The notes below the pieces were generated by a model. That model was not told the DNA's origin. It ran no database searches and worked only from the letters and a program-made list of their open reading frames with translations. From Antedon bifida (Eukaryota; Echinodermata; Crinoidea; Comatulida; Antedonidae): DNA of 64,000 bases. The stretch spans positions 21,423,665 to 21,487,664 of the forward strand of contig OY727100.1 of NCBI GenBank assembly GCA_963402885.1, read 5' to 3'. Positions 33,538 to 43,562 of this stretch are shown here, in pieces (position 1 is the stretch's first letter; every line of letters starts with the position of its first letter). The position numbers and the translations under genes were made by a program.

Positions 33538-34000
33538 ATGTATGAAGTAATGACATCACACGTTGAAAACGGCATAGTTAAAAACTGGTTCACTGTGTGT
33601 TTAGGTCCCTTAATAGATTAATAATAATAATAATAATAACAACGAGAAATCGATAATCAATAATAGAAATGATCACGTCAATTAAGAATAAAAAAAATAA
33701 TATTACTTAAAGTACCGTCCCTCTTAAAACCGATTACTTACCGCGAATCAATAAATATTATACTTACAATTATTATTTTTTTCTACCGAGTTGGAGTTAT
33801 TGAATGGAATCAATTGCCCGGATGTCAAGTAACCGATTAATAGAAATAACAGATGTTTGTTGATTAAAATTAAGTCTATGTATATTATTTATTTACAGAT
33901 CTTTGTTAAATTTAAATTGAGTATAATATTATGTATAATTTCTTCTATTTATAATATTGTTTTTGAAGTAAAAGTTATGTTTTGTTATGATTTGTACTTA
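33538..34000. other. Spacer between composite elements
   Basis: AT-rich DNA with an AAT microsatellite at about 33619-33640. No gene or repeat family is recognised. Confidence 0.4.
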
Positions 34001-34312
34001 TACTTCTGTTCCCACTCGAACGAAAAAGGGGTTGACCAATCACCAGCGACAGTTCGATGATCCATCGCGTCGCGATTGGTCAAATTACGTGCGGTGGATC
34101 TACGTCCTTACATTGTCCCAGTGGACACAAAGCAAAGGCCAATTTACACGAGCGGTAACGGTAAGCGTAAAAAACCATGTAGCTTGTCCCACGTAGAATC
34201 TATATCTATCCTGAGCGCGGAAACCACCCGTCCGTTGTGCGTAAATGGTCATAAGGAATAACATATATCCTATTTTTTATCACCGTTACCGTTAGTCTAT
34301 GACAATTTACCT
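34000..34312. repeat. GACCAATCA element plus CAATTTACACGAGCGG element
   Basis: 34000-34130 carries the inverted core TTGACCAATCACCAGCGACA ... CGCGATTGGTCAA. 34136-34312 begins AAGGCCAATTTACACGAGCG and ends in CCGTTACCGTTAGTCTATGACAATTTACCTT, a second TIR element related to 32922-33537. A family 2 MITE follows directly at 34313. Confidence 0.65.
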
Positions 34313-34549
34313 TAAAGCTTGGTTCCCACTAGAACGCAACTTAACGCAGCGACGTATCGATGCAAAGTGATGTATTGCGTAATCACAGGTGGGAATCGAC
34401 GATGCAATAGTGCTGCAAACATCGCAGGTTTGATTTCACGCAGGCGGGGGCAAACACAATTATTAGAAGGGCATTTTCTTACGTTGCGTAGATTGCGTTA
34501 CGTTGCGTAGATTGCGTTACGTTGCGTCGCTAGTGGGAACCAAGCATTA
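34313..34549. repeat. MITE family 2 copy
   Basis: Both ends present (TTAAAGCTTGGTTCCCACTA and CTAGTGGGAACCAAGC). It holds a small internal duplication of TTGCGTAGATTGCGTTACG. Same orientation as the 33.3 kb copy. Confidence 0.8.
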
Positions 34550-35077
34550 AGACTCGTTTAATAGTCCGTGAATGATTGATTAAACGTTATTGGTGAAAAT
34601 AAGATGTGAAAACCCCATTTCGTTTTATTCGCACGAGGAATTAATGACTAACAAATTGATTAAAACATACTGATTAGTATTATTAAAATATGATTATATT
34701 GATTACCGTTATAGCCTGAATCGAAGTAATGGATTACTAATGGCATATTCATTTCATTTCGGAAGCCGGATCTAATATGCTGTAATGGATAGATTAATTT
34801 ACGATAGAATAATCAATTCAATATTCGACAGATAGCATAGATGTATTCCCAGCGTGTTTAAAAAAAAAGATTTATTTTTTCCCGTCCCATAGGATGCAGC
34901 GCAAGGAAGTAGACGCACATGCAAATCAAAAGCCAATGACTGTCTGAACTGTTGCTTGTGATTGGTCAGATTATTTACGTACGTTATGAATTGATTTGAA
35001 CACACACGCATGCAGAACCGTAGGAGTAAATGTAGAAAATAACATATTTCCAAAAACATTTCAACATAAAAACATGA

Positions 35078-35218
35078 TTCTAACTATGACGCAACACAAG
35101 GACGTAAACGTAACGTAATTTGACCAATCACAAGCGATGGATTATCTGAACTGTCGCTTGTCATTGGTCAAGTCACTCGCGTTGCGTCTTTACGTTGTGT
35201 CTCTAGTGGAACCAAGCT
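35078..35218. repeat. MITE family 2b (GACCAATCACAAGCGATGG) copy
   Basis: Symmetrical element with core TTTGACCAATCACAAGCGAT ... TCGCTTGTCATTGGTCAA and outer CGCAAC and ACGTAA words, ending CTCTAGTGGAACCAAGCTT. The end resembles that of family 2, and a family 2 copy starts within one base. A weaker relative lies at about 34895-34990. Confidence 0.75.
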
Positions 35219-35402
35219 TAAAGCTTGGTTCCCACTAACCTATGCAACGTAAGAAAGTGCCCTTCCAATAATTGTGTTTGTCCCCGCCAGCGTGAAATCA
35301 AACCTTTTTTGCAGCACTATTGCGTCGTCGGTTACCACTTGTGATTACGCAATACAGCACTTTGCGTCAATACGTCGCTGCGTTCTAGTGGGAATCGCGA
35401 TT
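35219..35402. repeat. MITE family 2 copy (inverted relative to 33.3 kb copy)
   Basis: TAAAGCTTGGTTCCCACTAA at the left and GCGTTCTAGTGGGAATCG at the right. Internal AATTGTGTTTGTCCCCGCC and GTCGTCGGTTACCACTTGTG. It abuts the family 2b copy on its left. Confidence 0.8.
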
Positions 35403-36116
35403 AAGTGTCGTTGGATTGGATTTGTTGACGTGTCGTGCAATTGTAAAGGTACGTACGTCAGTATGTAAACAATTTGGAATGTGTGTGCAACCCGATAGGC
35501 CTAAATATTGCGCGACCTGAAACACACAAAAAAAATATGTGGGATGCAATAGTCCTACATTATTTATTTTTATACGTGCCTGTCGTAGCTGTAAACGTCC
35601 TTCTATGTTGCTCCACATTAATAATATGTGTAGCCATAAATTAAAGACAAATTATGCGTTTTTTACATATATTTATAACAACATAGTCCACGTAAAATAT
35701 CTCACAAACAAATTAACAAGTTATTGTATCTACCGTACATAAATCATTGTAAACAGGAAATTTCAGAACGTAAATCAGAAAAAAAACCTGAAGTGTAAGG
35801 TGATATATATCTTTATTATTACAACAGTCATTACCATATTTTGCATCATCTATCAAAGTGGCAGATATTGAAGAGGTGATGATGTAGAAAAGCTAGCCTA
35901 TTCTGGACAAGCAGATTAAGTTAAATTAAAGGTTGGTTCCCGCCCAACAAGAACAGTCCGTTTTCTGTTCTGTTGTCCTGGTCTATTTGTATGGTTAGTT
36001 AGGCCATAATTTATAGGTCCATGGTTAGGCTTATTCCTGGTTATTTACTATTATCAACTCAAGAGGGAACCAAGATTTACCTGCGCGCGGATGGTCATCC
36101 CTCGCACTCCTCCTCT
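35403..36116. other. Spacer without recognisable genes
   Basis: AT-rich DNA. The open frames at 35385-35742 lack recognisable motifs. An AGGGAACCAAGATTTACC word near 36064 resembles a family 2 end. Confidence 0.4.
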
Positions 36117-36329
36117 TAAAGCTTGGTTCCCACTAGCGACGCAACGTAACGCAATCTACGCAACGTAAGAAAATGCCCTTCTAATTATTGTGTTTGCCCC
36201 CGCCTGCGTGAAATCAAACGTGTGTTATTTGCAACACTATTGCGTCGTCGGTTCCCACTTGTGTGATTACGTAATACAGCACTTTGCGTCAATACGGCAA
36301 TGTGTTGCGTTCTAGTGGGAACCACGCTT
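36117..36329. repeat. MITE family 2 copy
   Basis: TAAAGCTTGGTTCCCACTAG, CGACGCAACGTAACGCAATC and the inverse end GCGTTCTAGTGGGAACCACG are all present. Orientation matches the 35.2 kb copy. Confidence 0.8.
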
Positions 36330-36357
36330 CATATACATAGGCTACATCACGATATAA

Positions 36358-36755
36358 ATGCCGATAATAAATATGGCTTGTTCATTTATCTATGAAAAGA
36401 GTATTTTAAAAAAAGTAAACAATATTATGAAAGACCCCACTCATCCGTTACATTACTGTTATAACTTAAATAGATCAGGTATTAGGCTACGACCTCCAAG
36501 AGCAAATCTTTGTAGAACTAGAAAATCCTTCGTTGTAAATAGCATTCATATTTTTAATTCCAATGTAAGACGATAATGCAATTTTTAAATAGTTTTACAT
36601 TTTTAACAGTATTTTTAACTTTTTATCTTGTATTTTTAATCTGTTATTATACTGCACGTTTTAAATTGTTGCATTATTGTTGTTTTAATCTACCAAGCAA
36701 AGTGAATTTCCATTTTTATGGACAAATACAATTTCTTGAATCTTGAATCTACTAT
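36358..36755 (+). mobile_element. LINE 3' end fragment
   Basis: The open frame 36358-36576 contains DPTHPLHYCYNLNRSGIRLR and ...RKSFVVNSIHIFNS, a text pattern of LINE (CR1/L2-like) reverse transcriptase C-termini, where short conserved words precede the stop. A T-rich 3' UTR follows and ends in repeated TTGAATC units at about 36735-36750, as many LINE tails do. Only the last tens of codons remain, so it is a dead 5'-truncated copy. Confidence 0.6.
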
Positions 36756-37359
36756 GTCCTGATTGACCGACACAACAATACTATTTGTTGTTATTGAGGA
36801 AATTATTTTCTTAATTTTGAGGCTTGGAGGAAAAGGCACGTATTACAATTGTGCAAATCATTTCCCTATTCCCGGACCTTATTCGTATTAATAACGGTTG
36901 GTTGATATATATCGGTAATCAATGGCCCCATTCTGTGATTAATATTCTACATAATTGTTTTCAAATATTAAAATTTCAAATTAACATTTAGGTTATAAAA
37001 ATATCTGTTTAGATTTCTAATTAATTATTGTAACCTTTGGTTTCTATCTCCGCTGGATATATCGTTTATCATTCACAAATATGCCAAATAGCTTTATTTT
37101 GTCCAATCTACACTAACCTAAAAATAGGATAAGTGTATTTAGTTTATTCGAACAAGAATCGAAATTGTATGTTAATCTAAATTAAGAATAACGCAATTCT
37201 CAAGACAAAGTAATTTTGTAGCTCTGTTTATAAATATTGTTGTAATTTAAAGATTAATACTTAACCTTTACAAATCTCAGAGCAATGTATATCAAAGTGA
37301 ATATTCTTGTGGACAAATAAAAGGTAGTATAAACTATGTCTGAAAAAAACTATTAAGCT

Positions 37360-37525
37360 GATTTTCCACCAGGCGAATTTATCGCGCGCGAATCGAAAGT
37401 GCCAGCTTTTACGCATGCGTATTCATGTTTCCATCTTCTAAATCCCAATACGCATGCGTATAAGCTAACATTTTCGATTCGCGCGAACAAATTCGCATAG
37501 TATATAGTGGAAAATCGGCTTTATG
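37360..37525. repeat. Palindromic MITE with TACGCATGCGTA core
   Basis: TAAGCTGATTTTCCACCAGG / its inverse (ATAGTGGAAAATCGGCTTTA) are terminal repeats; both halves continue through GCGAAT, TCGCGCGAATCGAAA and TACGCATGCGTA. The symmetry extends over most of the length. A degenerate relative is at 28310-28450. Confidence 0.75.
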
Positions 37526-38227
37526 GTCGTCCAACAAAAACGCGGTTAATTTGTCATGACGTCACGACAGACACATGTTGCGCGCGGCTTTTAAATGCTG
37601 GCAATTACACGAGCTTTTTCATGCGCTATTCTGTTCTCTTGATTTCCCAGGCATTCATTAGTTTGTTCTAGTTTATATGCATTCTATTGCCTAGTACAAT
37701 TAATTGAAGATGAATAAAACATAAAGCGACTTATTCCTAATTAGTGGAGTCTTAACATCAACGACACCGCATAAGAAAGCGCCATTAGCCAAGTTAGTTA
37801 TGATTTATATCATGTTGGTTTTAACTCCTTCGAAGTAGTAGTAAACCGTCTTGCTTGGAAATAATGTTGTTTAAAGTAATTCAGATAACTTGTACTATAC
37901 TACTAAAAGTCCAGTAATTAATGGTCACTGTCGTACTCGCGTCAATTATCAATAAATTAACGCCGATTAACATTTTTTACACGAGAATTTAGTATTTACA
38001 CGCAAGGTTTAACGAAGAAAACGAATATATCTAAAAAAGAAAATCCAAATAAATAAAATATGAAGACTGAAATGGATACTTGGTGTTTATTATGCCGATA
38101 ATCAACATAGATATGAAAGAAAGCGTAATAGCCCACAGTAATGTAATGTGGTGAACCATGAGTTCACTGTTGGTTGGGAAATGAAATAATGGGTTTGCGT
38201 TGCATTTCGGGGTTGCATCCGGTATGA
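37526..38227. other. Intergenic DNA with an unassigned small open frame
   Basis: A minus-strand frame at 38031-38234 (67 residues) ends in a hydrophobic stretch (HITLLWAITLSFISMLIIGI). It matches nothing I recognise, has no confirmed splice sites and overlaps the edge of a SINE fragment, so I do not call it a gene. Confidence 0.35.
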
Positions 38228-38368
38228 GAACCAAAGGCTCTACACGTACCAGTCACCCAGGACGACAACGAAAGGACGCACGAGCAATACGCATCCAACA
38301 GCGAGTAACTCGCCAATTACAGGATGGATAAACTATTTTATCGTGCTTATAAACTAAGTCTCATTGAG
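38228..38368 (-). repeat. SINE body fragment related to the element at 63.7 kb
   Basis: GTAACTCGCCAATTACAGGA and GTGCTTATAAACTAAGTCTC match 63650-63720 in order. The tRNA-like head is not clear here. A family 1 MITE follows immediately. Confidence 0.55.
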
Positions 38369-38370
38369 AC

Positions 38371-38540
38371 TAAAGCTCTGTCTACACTATCAAACTATAG
38401 TTTGACCAAAAAAGTGTGATGTGCCCAAATATGGTAGTGATATGCCAAAATATGGTAGTGATATGACATCATCGTGTCCATATATGGGCACATGACATTT
38501 TTTTTTCACATAGGCCTAAAGTTTTATAGTGTAGACAGAG
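38371..38540. repeat. MITE family 1 copy (long form)
   Basis: Both terminal repeats, two CCAAATATGGTAGTGATATG-type blocks in tandem and ACATCATCGTGTCCATATAT are present. It is one of the best preserved long copies in the window. Confidence 0.8.
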
Positions 38541-39615
38541 CAACGCCAGGTGGAAAGAATATTTTACTTATTGATGAATTGGCACGGTGGAATTTAGTGT
38601 AGTCATTTTTGTAACTTGGCCTCAATATCAACATTAGTCAGTAGGAATATGATATAAAGAATAATTTCACTTAAATTAATAACGATTTACCGACATACTA
38701 ACATATACAAAGAATCAAATTTCATTTATCCATCAAATATGGACATTTTTAAATTTAATTTTAATTTAATTTTTAATTTAAAAATGGTTGGATTAAATTC
38801 ATTTAAATGGTTGATTTCCGAAAGGTTGCAAAGCATTGTCCGTTGCTAACCATGGATAAGGCCCACGCATGATTAAAACTATAATTGCCCCAAGTCTGTA
38901 TTTATTTTATTTTTTTTATGTTATTCCACCAGTCAGCGTTCCTAGAAAATACATTTTAGATTGTGAGCTCAAGTATTATACGTATGAAACGCTATATGTG
39001 CCAAAATATTTATCTTTTTGCTAATATTAATTCAAAACACGATCTAGAACCTAGACTATATTTTAAAGCAGTAATTTCACTCTTCTCTGATTTAAACAAA
39101 CATTGCAGAAATAGTGACGTGTACGCCTGAAGATGCAATTACAGTTGGTAACGTAACCCCTCCTAATCCTGGGACGCCACTATAAAGGGGATAGTTTATC
39201 GTAAAACGAATGAGGGGCCAACAATACCGATGTTATACACATAACAACTGCCAACCTCGTTAAGGGTGAACCGTGAACTATGACCTGACATGAAGCAAGA
39301 GCACGTGATCTGGGAAAAAGAACAGATCCTCAGCGGTACTATTGGAATAATTATATTCATTATTATTTTAATCAGATAATTATATATTGATATGCCCTAA
39401 AGGTTCAACAAGTCTATTACTCGCCTGAGACCGACAGAAAAAAGTCGGTCATCCTGAAGGCTAACTATCGGCCTAAGCAAAACGATGATTATTCGAAAGT
39501 AACTATTTATTTCAAATACTTTTATTTACTCAAATTTAAAAACAAAATATTTTTATTTGACTAAAAAGGACAAGTAGGTCTAACAAAAAACGATTAAGAA
39601 TTATGTGGAAGAGAA
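38541..39615. other. Intergenic DNA, nothing recognised
   Basis: AT-rich sequence with an AATTTAATTTTAATTT simple tract near 38755. I see no exon, RNA gene or repeat family. Confidence 0.4.
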
Positions 39616-39846
39616 TTTTCTTTTTTGTTGATCCAATAGATCGAAGGTACTAAAAATGGTACTTACAACAACGTTTCGCAAACGAAGGTACTAAAAATGA
39701 AAATGGTACTTACAACAACGTTTCGCAAACGAAGGTACTAAAAATGAAAATGGTACTTACAACAACGTTTCGCAAACGAAGGTACTAAAAATGAAAATGG
39801 TACTTACAACAACGTTCAAGTATTGGATCAATAAAAAAGAAAAAAT
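39616..39846. repeat. 47 bp tandem array flanked by inverted repeats
   Basis: About 3.8 copies of a 47 bp unit (GAAGGTACTAAAAATGAAAA then TGGTACTTACAACAACGTTT then CGCAAAC) lie between TTTCTTTTTTGTTGATCCAA on the left and its inverse near 39820-39846. The first unit lacks GAAAAT. Same architecture as the element at 9860-10168. Confidence 0.8.
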
Positions 39847-40027
39847 CATATTAGCATTCAAATGAAAGAATTATGTCATTCTGAAATCGAGATAAGATAT
39901 CTAAAAACCAATAAGTTACATTGCTTGATATTATTATTGTAGTGTAAACATTTAGTCAATCAGAATATGTAAACAATACTCTGAAGTGTTATTGATTATT
40001 ATGCAACCCAGAAACAAATCATAAACT

Positions 40028-40150
40028 TTAAATCTCTTTTTACACTATCAAATTAGTTTGACAAAAAAGTGTGATGTGCCCAAATATGGTAGTGATATGC
40101 CCAAATATGTTAGTTATATGACGTCATCATGTCCATATATGTCATGTGAA
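40028..40150. repeat. Partial MITE family 1 copy
   Basis: Left terminal repeat is degenerate (CTCTTTTTACACTATCAAA); TTAGTTTGACAAAAAAGTG and CCCAAATATGGTAGTGATAT follow. The right end is lost after GTCATCATGTCCATATATG. Confidence 0.7.
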
Positions 40151-40215
40151 TATTTATCAGGCAAATTCCTTTACAACATCTGACATTTTGTTATACCTCT
40201 AATCGCATTCAGGTT

Positions 40216-40350
40216 ATGCTTGGTTTCCACTAAAGACGTAACAACGTAACGCCACGCAAGGGCTTGACCAATCACAAAGCGATGGATTATTAGAACTGTC
40301 GCTTATCATTGGTCAACTAGACTTGCGTTGTATCTACGTCCGTCTTTACG
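40216..40350. repeat. MITE family 2b copy
   Basis: TTGACCAATCACAAAGCGAT and TCGCTTATCATTGGTCAA form the inverted core; outer ends are GCTTGGTTTCCACTAAAGAC and CGTCTTTACGAATAAAGC. A family 2 copy follows after about two bases, the same pairing as at 35.1 kb. Confidence 0.75.
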
Positions 40351-40352
40351 AA

Positions 40353-40553
40353 TAAAGCGTGGTTTAGACTAGAACGCAACGCAGCGACGTATTGACGCAA
40401 AGTGCTGAACAAGTGGGAACCCACGAAGCAACAGTGCTGCAACATCGCAGGTTTAATTTAACGGGGAAGGGGGAACAACACAATTATTGGAAGGGCATTT
40501 TCTTAAGTTGCGTATGTTGCGTTACGTTGTGTGCTAGTGGGAACCAAGCTTTA
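40353..40553. repeat. MITE family 2 copy
   Basis: TAAAGCGTGGTTTAGACTAG at the left and GTGCTAGTGGGAACCAAGCT at the right. Internal GACGCAAAGTGCTGAACAAG and GGAAGGGCATTTTCTTAAG. Confidence 0.75.
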
Positions 40554-40918
40554 CGAATACTGTATGTTACGCTATATCACGGAACAGATAACCACGAGGG
40601 TTTGGACATTTACAATTTAGTAAAATGGAAAACCTGACAAGATTCAACATACAGTAATCGATTGCCGTTATCAATCAATTAGACCGAATGATGCTGTTTA
40701 ACGATAATCTATAGTATAATGTTACAATTATGTGACAACCGGACATAAATCCATTTCAATCAACAGTTGAATTAATAATGCACTCTCGAATCAATCACTG
40801 CGAATAATAAAAAATACTTTTTTTCAGTGAATGACTACATTTCTTATTGGAAAAATTAATTTTAATAAGTAAATGATCAACCAGACCGACTGAGACGTAG
40901 ACAAAAACAAAAACTCCA

Positions 40919-41240
40919 TACACGGAATCAAACAGCAAGAAAAATAAATAACAGGATGGATAACATTTTATAATTCACCGTTAGCGCGCCATACACCATT
41001 CTGAGACGTAGGCGAAACCGACTTATTATGGTTATCGGCGGATATTTTTTTACCAACATGTTAAGGAATAAACTATAGAGGGCATTATCTAATGAATATG
41101 CATGAAGCGATTGCGTATACTGTACTGGGGAAAGGTTCTCTTCATATGACACGTTTTCATACGGGATCCAACAACAAGAAACTCGTCAATAACAGGATGG
41201 ATAACATTGTATAATTCACCGTTGGCGCGCCATACACCAT
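40919..41240. repeat. Duplicated ~80 bp block ending in GGCGCGCCATACACCAT
   Basis: Two direct copies (40919-40998 and 41160-41240) share AACAGGATGGATAACATT, TATAATTCACCGTT and GCGCGCCATACACCAT. The reverse complement of part of it appears in GTATGGCGCGCGTTAACCAC near 41314, so the block may be a terminal repeat of a larger element. Confidence 0.55.
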
Positions 41241-43220
41241 GCTTATAAATGTCGTGAGTTACAACCTGTATACTAGAAGATTGAACCTTACTACATACAA
41301 GGACCTTGGGGTTGTATGGCGCGCGTTAACCACAAAGCTCCACTGGGATTTCATACTTTTAATGCATAAACTAATCATACGATTATTAATTATTAAAATA
41401 TACTTAATGAAACACCAATAATGTGTGCCTTCTCACTTTACTTTGCTTTTAATGGTAAAAAGCGATGTAAACGATACTGTTTGGGGGAATTGATTGGTTT
41501 CGGTTCACTGCGATCATTAAATTGCGGTCCCGATCGGGTTCTGAATCACAAGCGTGTGAAAAGAACACGTTTCAGATGACTGAGTAACAAGTTTAAGTTA
41601 TTGTTCCAAGTATTGTTAAAATATAAAAGATTCACTGATCCCTTTACACCATAGTTTACACAATATCTATCTGTAGGATATTTCCCATTTGCCTTTTAAG
41701 CCTTGTGGATGTATTATGCCTTTTTTTCTGGAAATATTGAAAACACTCGTCGTTGAGAGAACAGACGGAGACCTACCTTAGAAGGTTGAGATTCTAGGAA
41801 AGGTAATTACCGGATAGTTTCGAAGTTTTAGAATTATAATTTGGTAGGGCACGGTTATCGCTTTAAGTTAGGTTGGTATGATAATAACACATGAACCAGG
41901 CCTAACAGGTTCTTCCTGGTTGAACAACATGATGACGTCATTACATATAATTATAGGACCGCGCATAGAGACACCCGATTGTCTACAATTGGCTCATACT
42001 AAAATAGCAAATATAAAATTGAATAATTGATAGGACTGCGTTAGGTGGAAAACAGGCAAAATCAGTTCAGTTCATTAAGATATTATCATGTATACATAAG
42101 CATTTGTAAGTTGTCAAAATAGTGTAGATTGCATGTAAAAAACGGAAGATAAACTAGTGGGGGGGGGGGGGGGGAAAGTACCGTACTATAATTAATTCCT
42201 TTTTATCAGATTTACCAATTGCATATATGTGTCAAACATGGCCGTTGTAATAAATGAAGGTCTCTAGCGTGCGATTAAAGGATTTAAAATCTGTAAGCTA
42301 AGAATAAATGAATATAAATTCAACGAAACAAAACGAATTAAAAAATTGGTCAGTGTAATAAATCAAGCAAGTTAAAGATCACAATATCTCTGCTAAAAGA
42401 CTAGGCCTAATGATTGTTCAGATTTAGTAATAACTTAAAGGGTGGCTCCGGGCCACGAGCCCCACTTTTTGTTTTCTCACTAAGCATTTATTTATGTGAT
42501 AAACAATAAATTTTAAACTAGGAGCTTCAGTTATGAATTATTCATACATTTATATTAAAAGATTTAACAAAATTCACCAATTTACAAGTTTTAAAAGATA
42601 TGAAAGAAAATAAAAATAGGAAACAAATTCAAAATGGTGATAATACAGTATACAACAAAAAAGGTAATTCAAGCGTCGTACATAATCATTCGTTTTTCTA
42701 AGATCGTGTAAGATAGTTTCAAACAATTGTCAAAAATACATCAAAATGGACCGTACTGCGCATGAACGACACATTTATAGGTTGTTTGTATAAGTAATCG
42801 AAGCTGTAAAAGCATTTCGTTTTCCAAGATCTTGTCATAAGATAGTTTCAAATAACTTGAATTGATACATTGAAGTGATGTTGCTGAAGGAAAGTGGATT
42901 AAATAAAGTAAAAGAGCAATATGTTGGGAAAATACAATTAAAAAGTAGGCATTAGTTTTAATTTAACCGCAGTAGCCTAATTTAACTTATAAAATTAGGT
43001 GAGGCAATTGTCAAAAATGTTTAATAGAAATATATTGTTGAACCGAATCGTATAAAGAACAATTAAATAAAGGTTAAAGTCGTTGTTTTGACGCAACACA
43101 ATGCCCATAGGTAACATAAGAATCCGTGGGTATATAGACCAAACTGCTTGACTGTGACGTGTTTACCTGTTAAACTGAGCTCAGTGCATGTAGTGCAGTC
43201 CTAAATACCATAGGTTAAAT
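41241..43220. other. Intergenic DNA with a G run
   Basis: No gene is recognised. A run of about 14 or more G lies near 42159-42175. The rest is AT-rich with scattered CAAATA words; the open frame at 41239-41421 has no motif. Confidence 0.4.
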
Positions 43221-43221
43221 G

Positions 43222-43372
43222 TAAACTCTGTCTACACTATCAAACTAAGTAGTAATAGTAGCAATATGCCAAAATATGGTTGTGATATGGCATCATCATG
43301 ACGGTCCATGGGCACATCACATTTTTTTTTTTCATATTGGCCTAAAGTTTGATAGTGCAGACAGAACGTTAA
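43222..43372. repeat. MITE family 1 copy
   Basis: AAACTCTGTCTACACTATCA and GTTTGATAGTGCAGACAG ends with GCCAAAATATGGTTGTGATA inside. Fewer than 50 bp separate it from the next copy. Confidence 0.75.
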
Positions 43373-43419
43373 GTTATGGTATATGATACTTAGATACAGA
43401 CCGAGAATCGGATGTACTA

Positions 43420-43562
43420 AAGCACTGTCTACACTATCAAAAAAATGTGTCCATATATGGACATGACGATGTCATATCACTACCATATTAGGGCATATCA
43501 CCCCCATATCTGGCCACATCACACTTTTTTGTCAAACTAGTTTGATAGTGTAGACAGAGCTA
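43420..43562. repeat. MITE family 1 copy
   Basis: Both ends intact (AAGCACTGTCTACACTATCA; TTTGATAGTGTAGACAGAGC) and flanked by TA. Internal sequence is in the opposite orientation to the neighbouring copy at 43222. The hydrophobic minus-strand frame starting beside it (43532-43810) is AT-rich noise in my view. Confidence 0.8.

Noticed and set aside
33342..34510. Similar small open frames at 33342-33527 and 34319-34510 suggesting a conserved peptide
   Set aside because: Both lie inside family 2 MITE copies, so their similarity reflects DNA repeats and not protein selection.
38031..38234. 67-residue minus-strand frame with a hydrophobic end
   Set aside because: No homologue known to me, no splice sites placed, and its N-terminal part adjoins a SINE fragment; left as uncertain.
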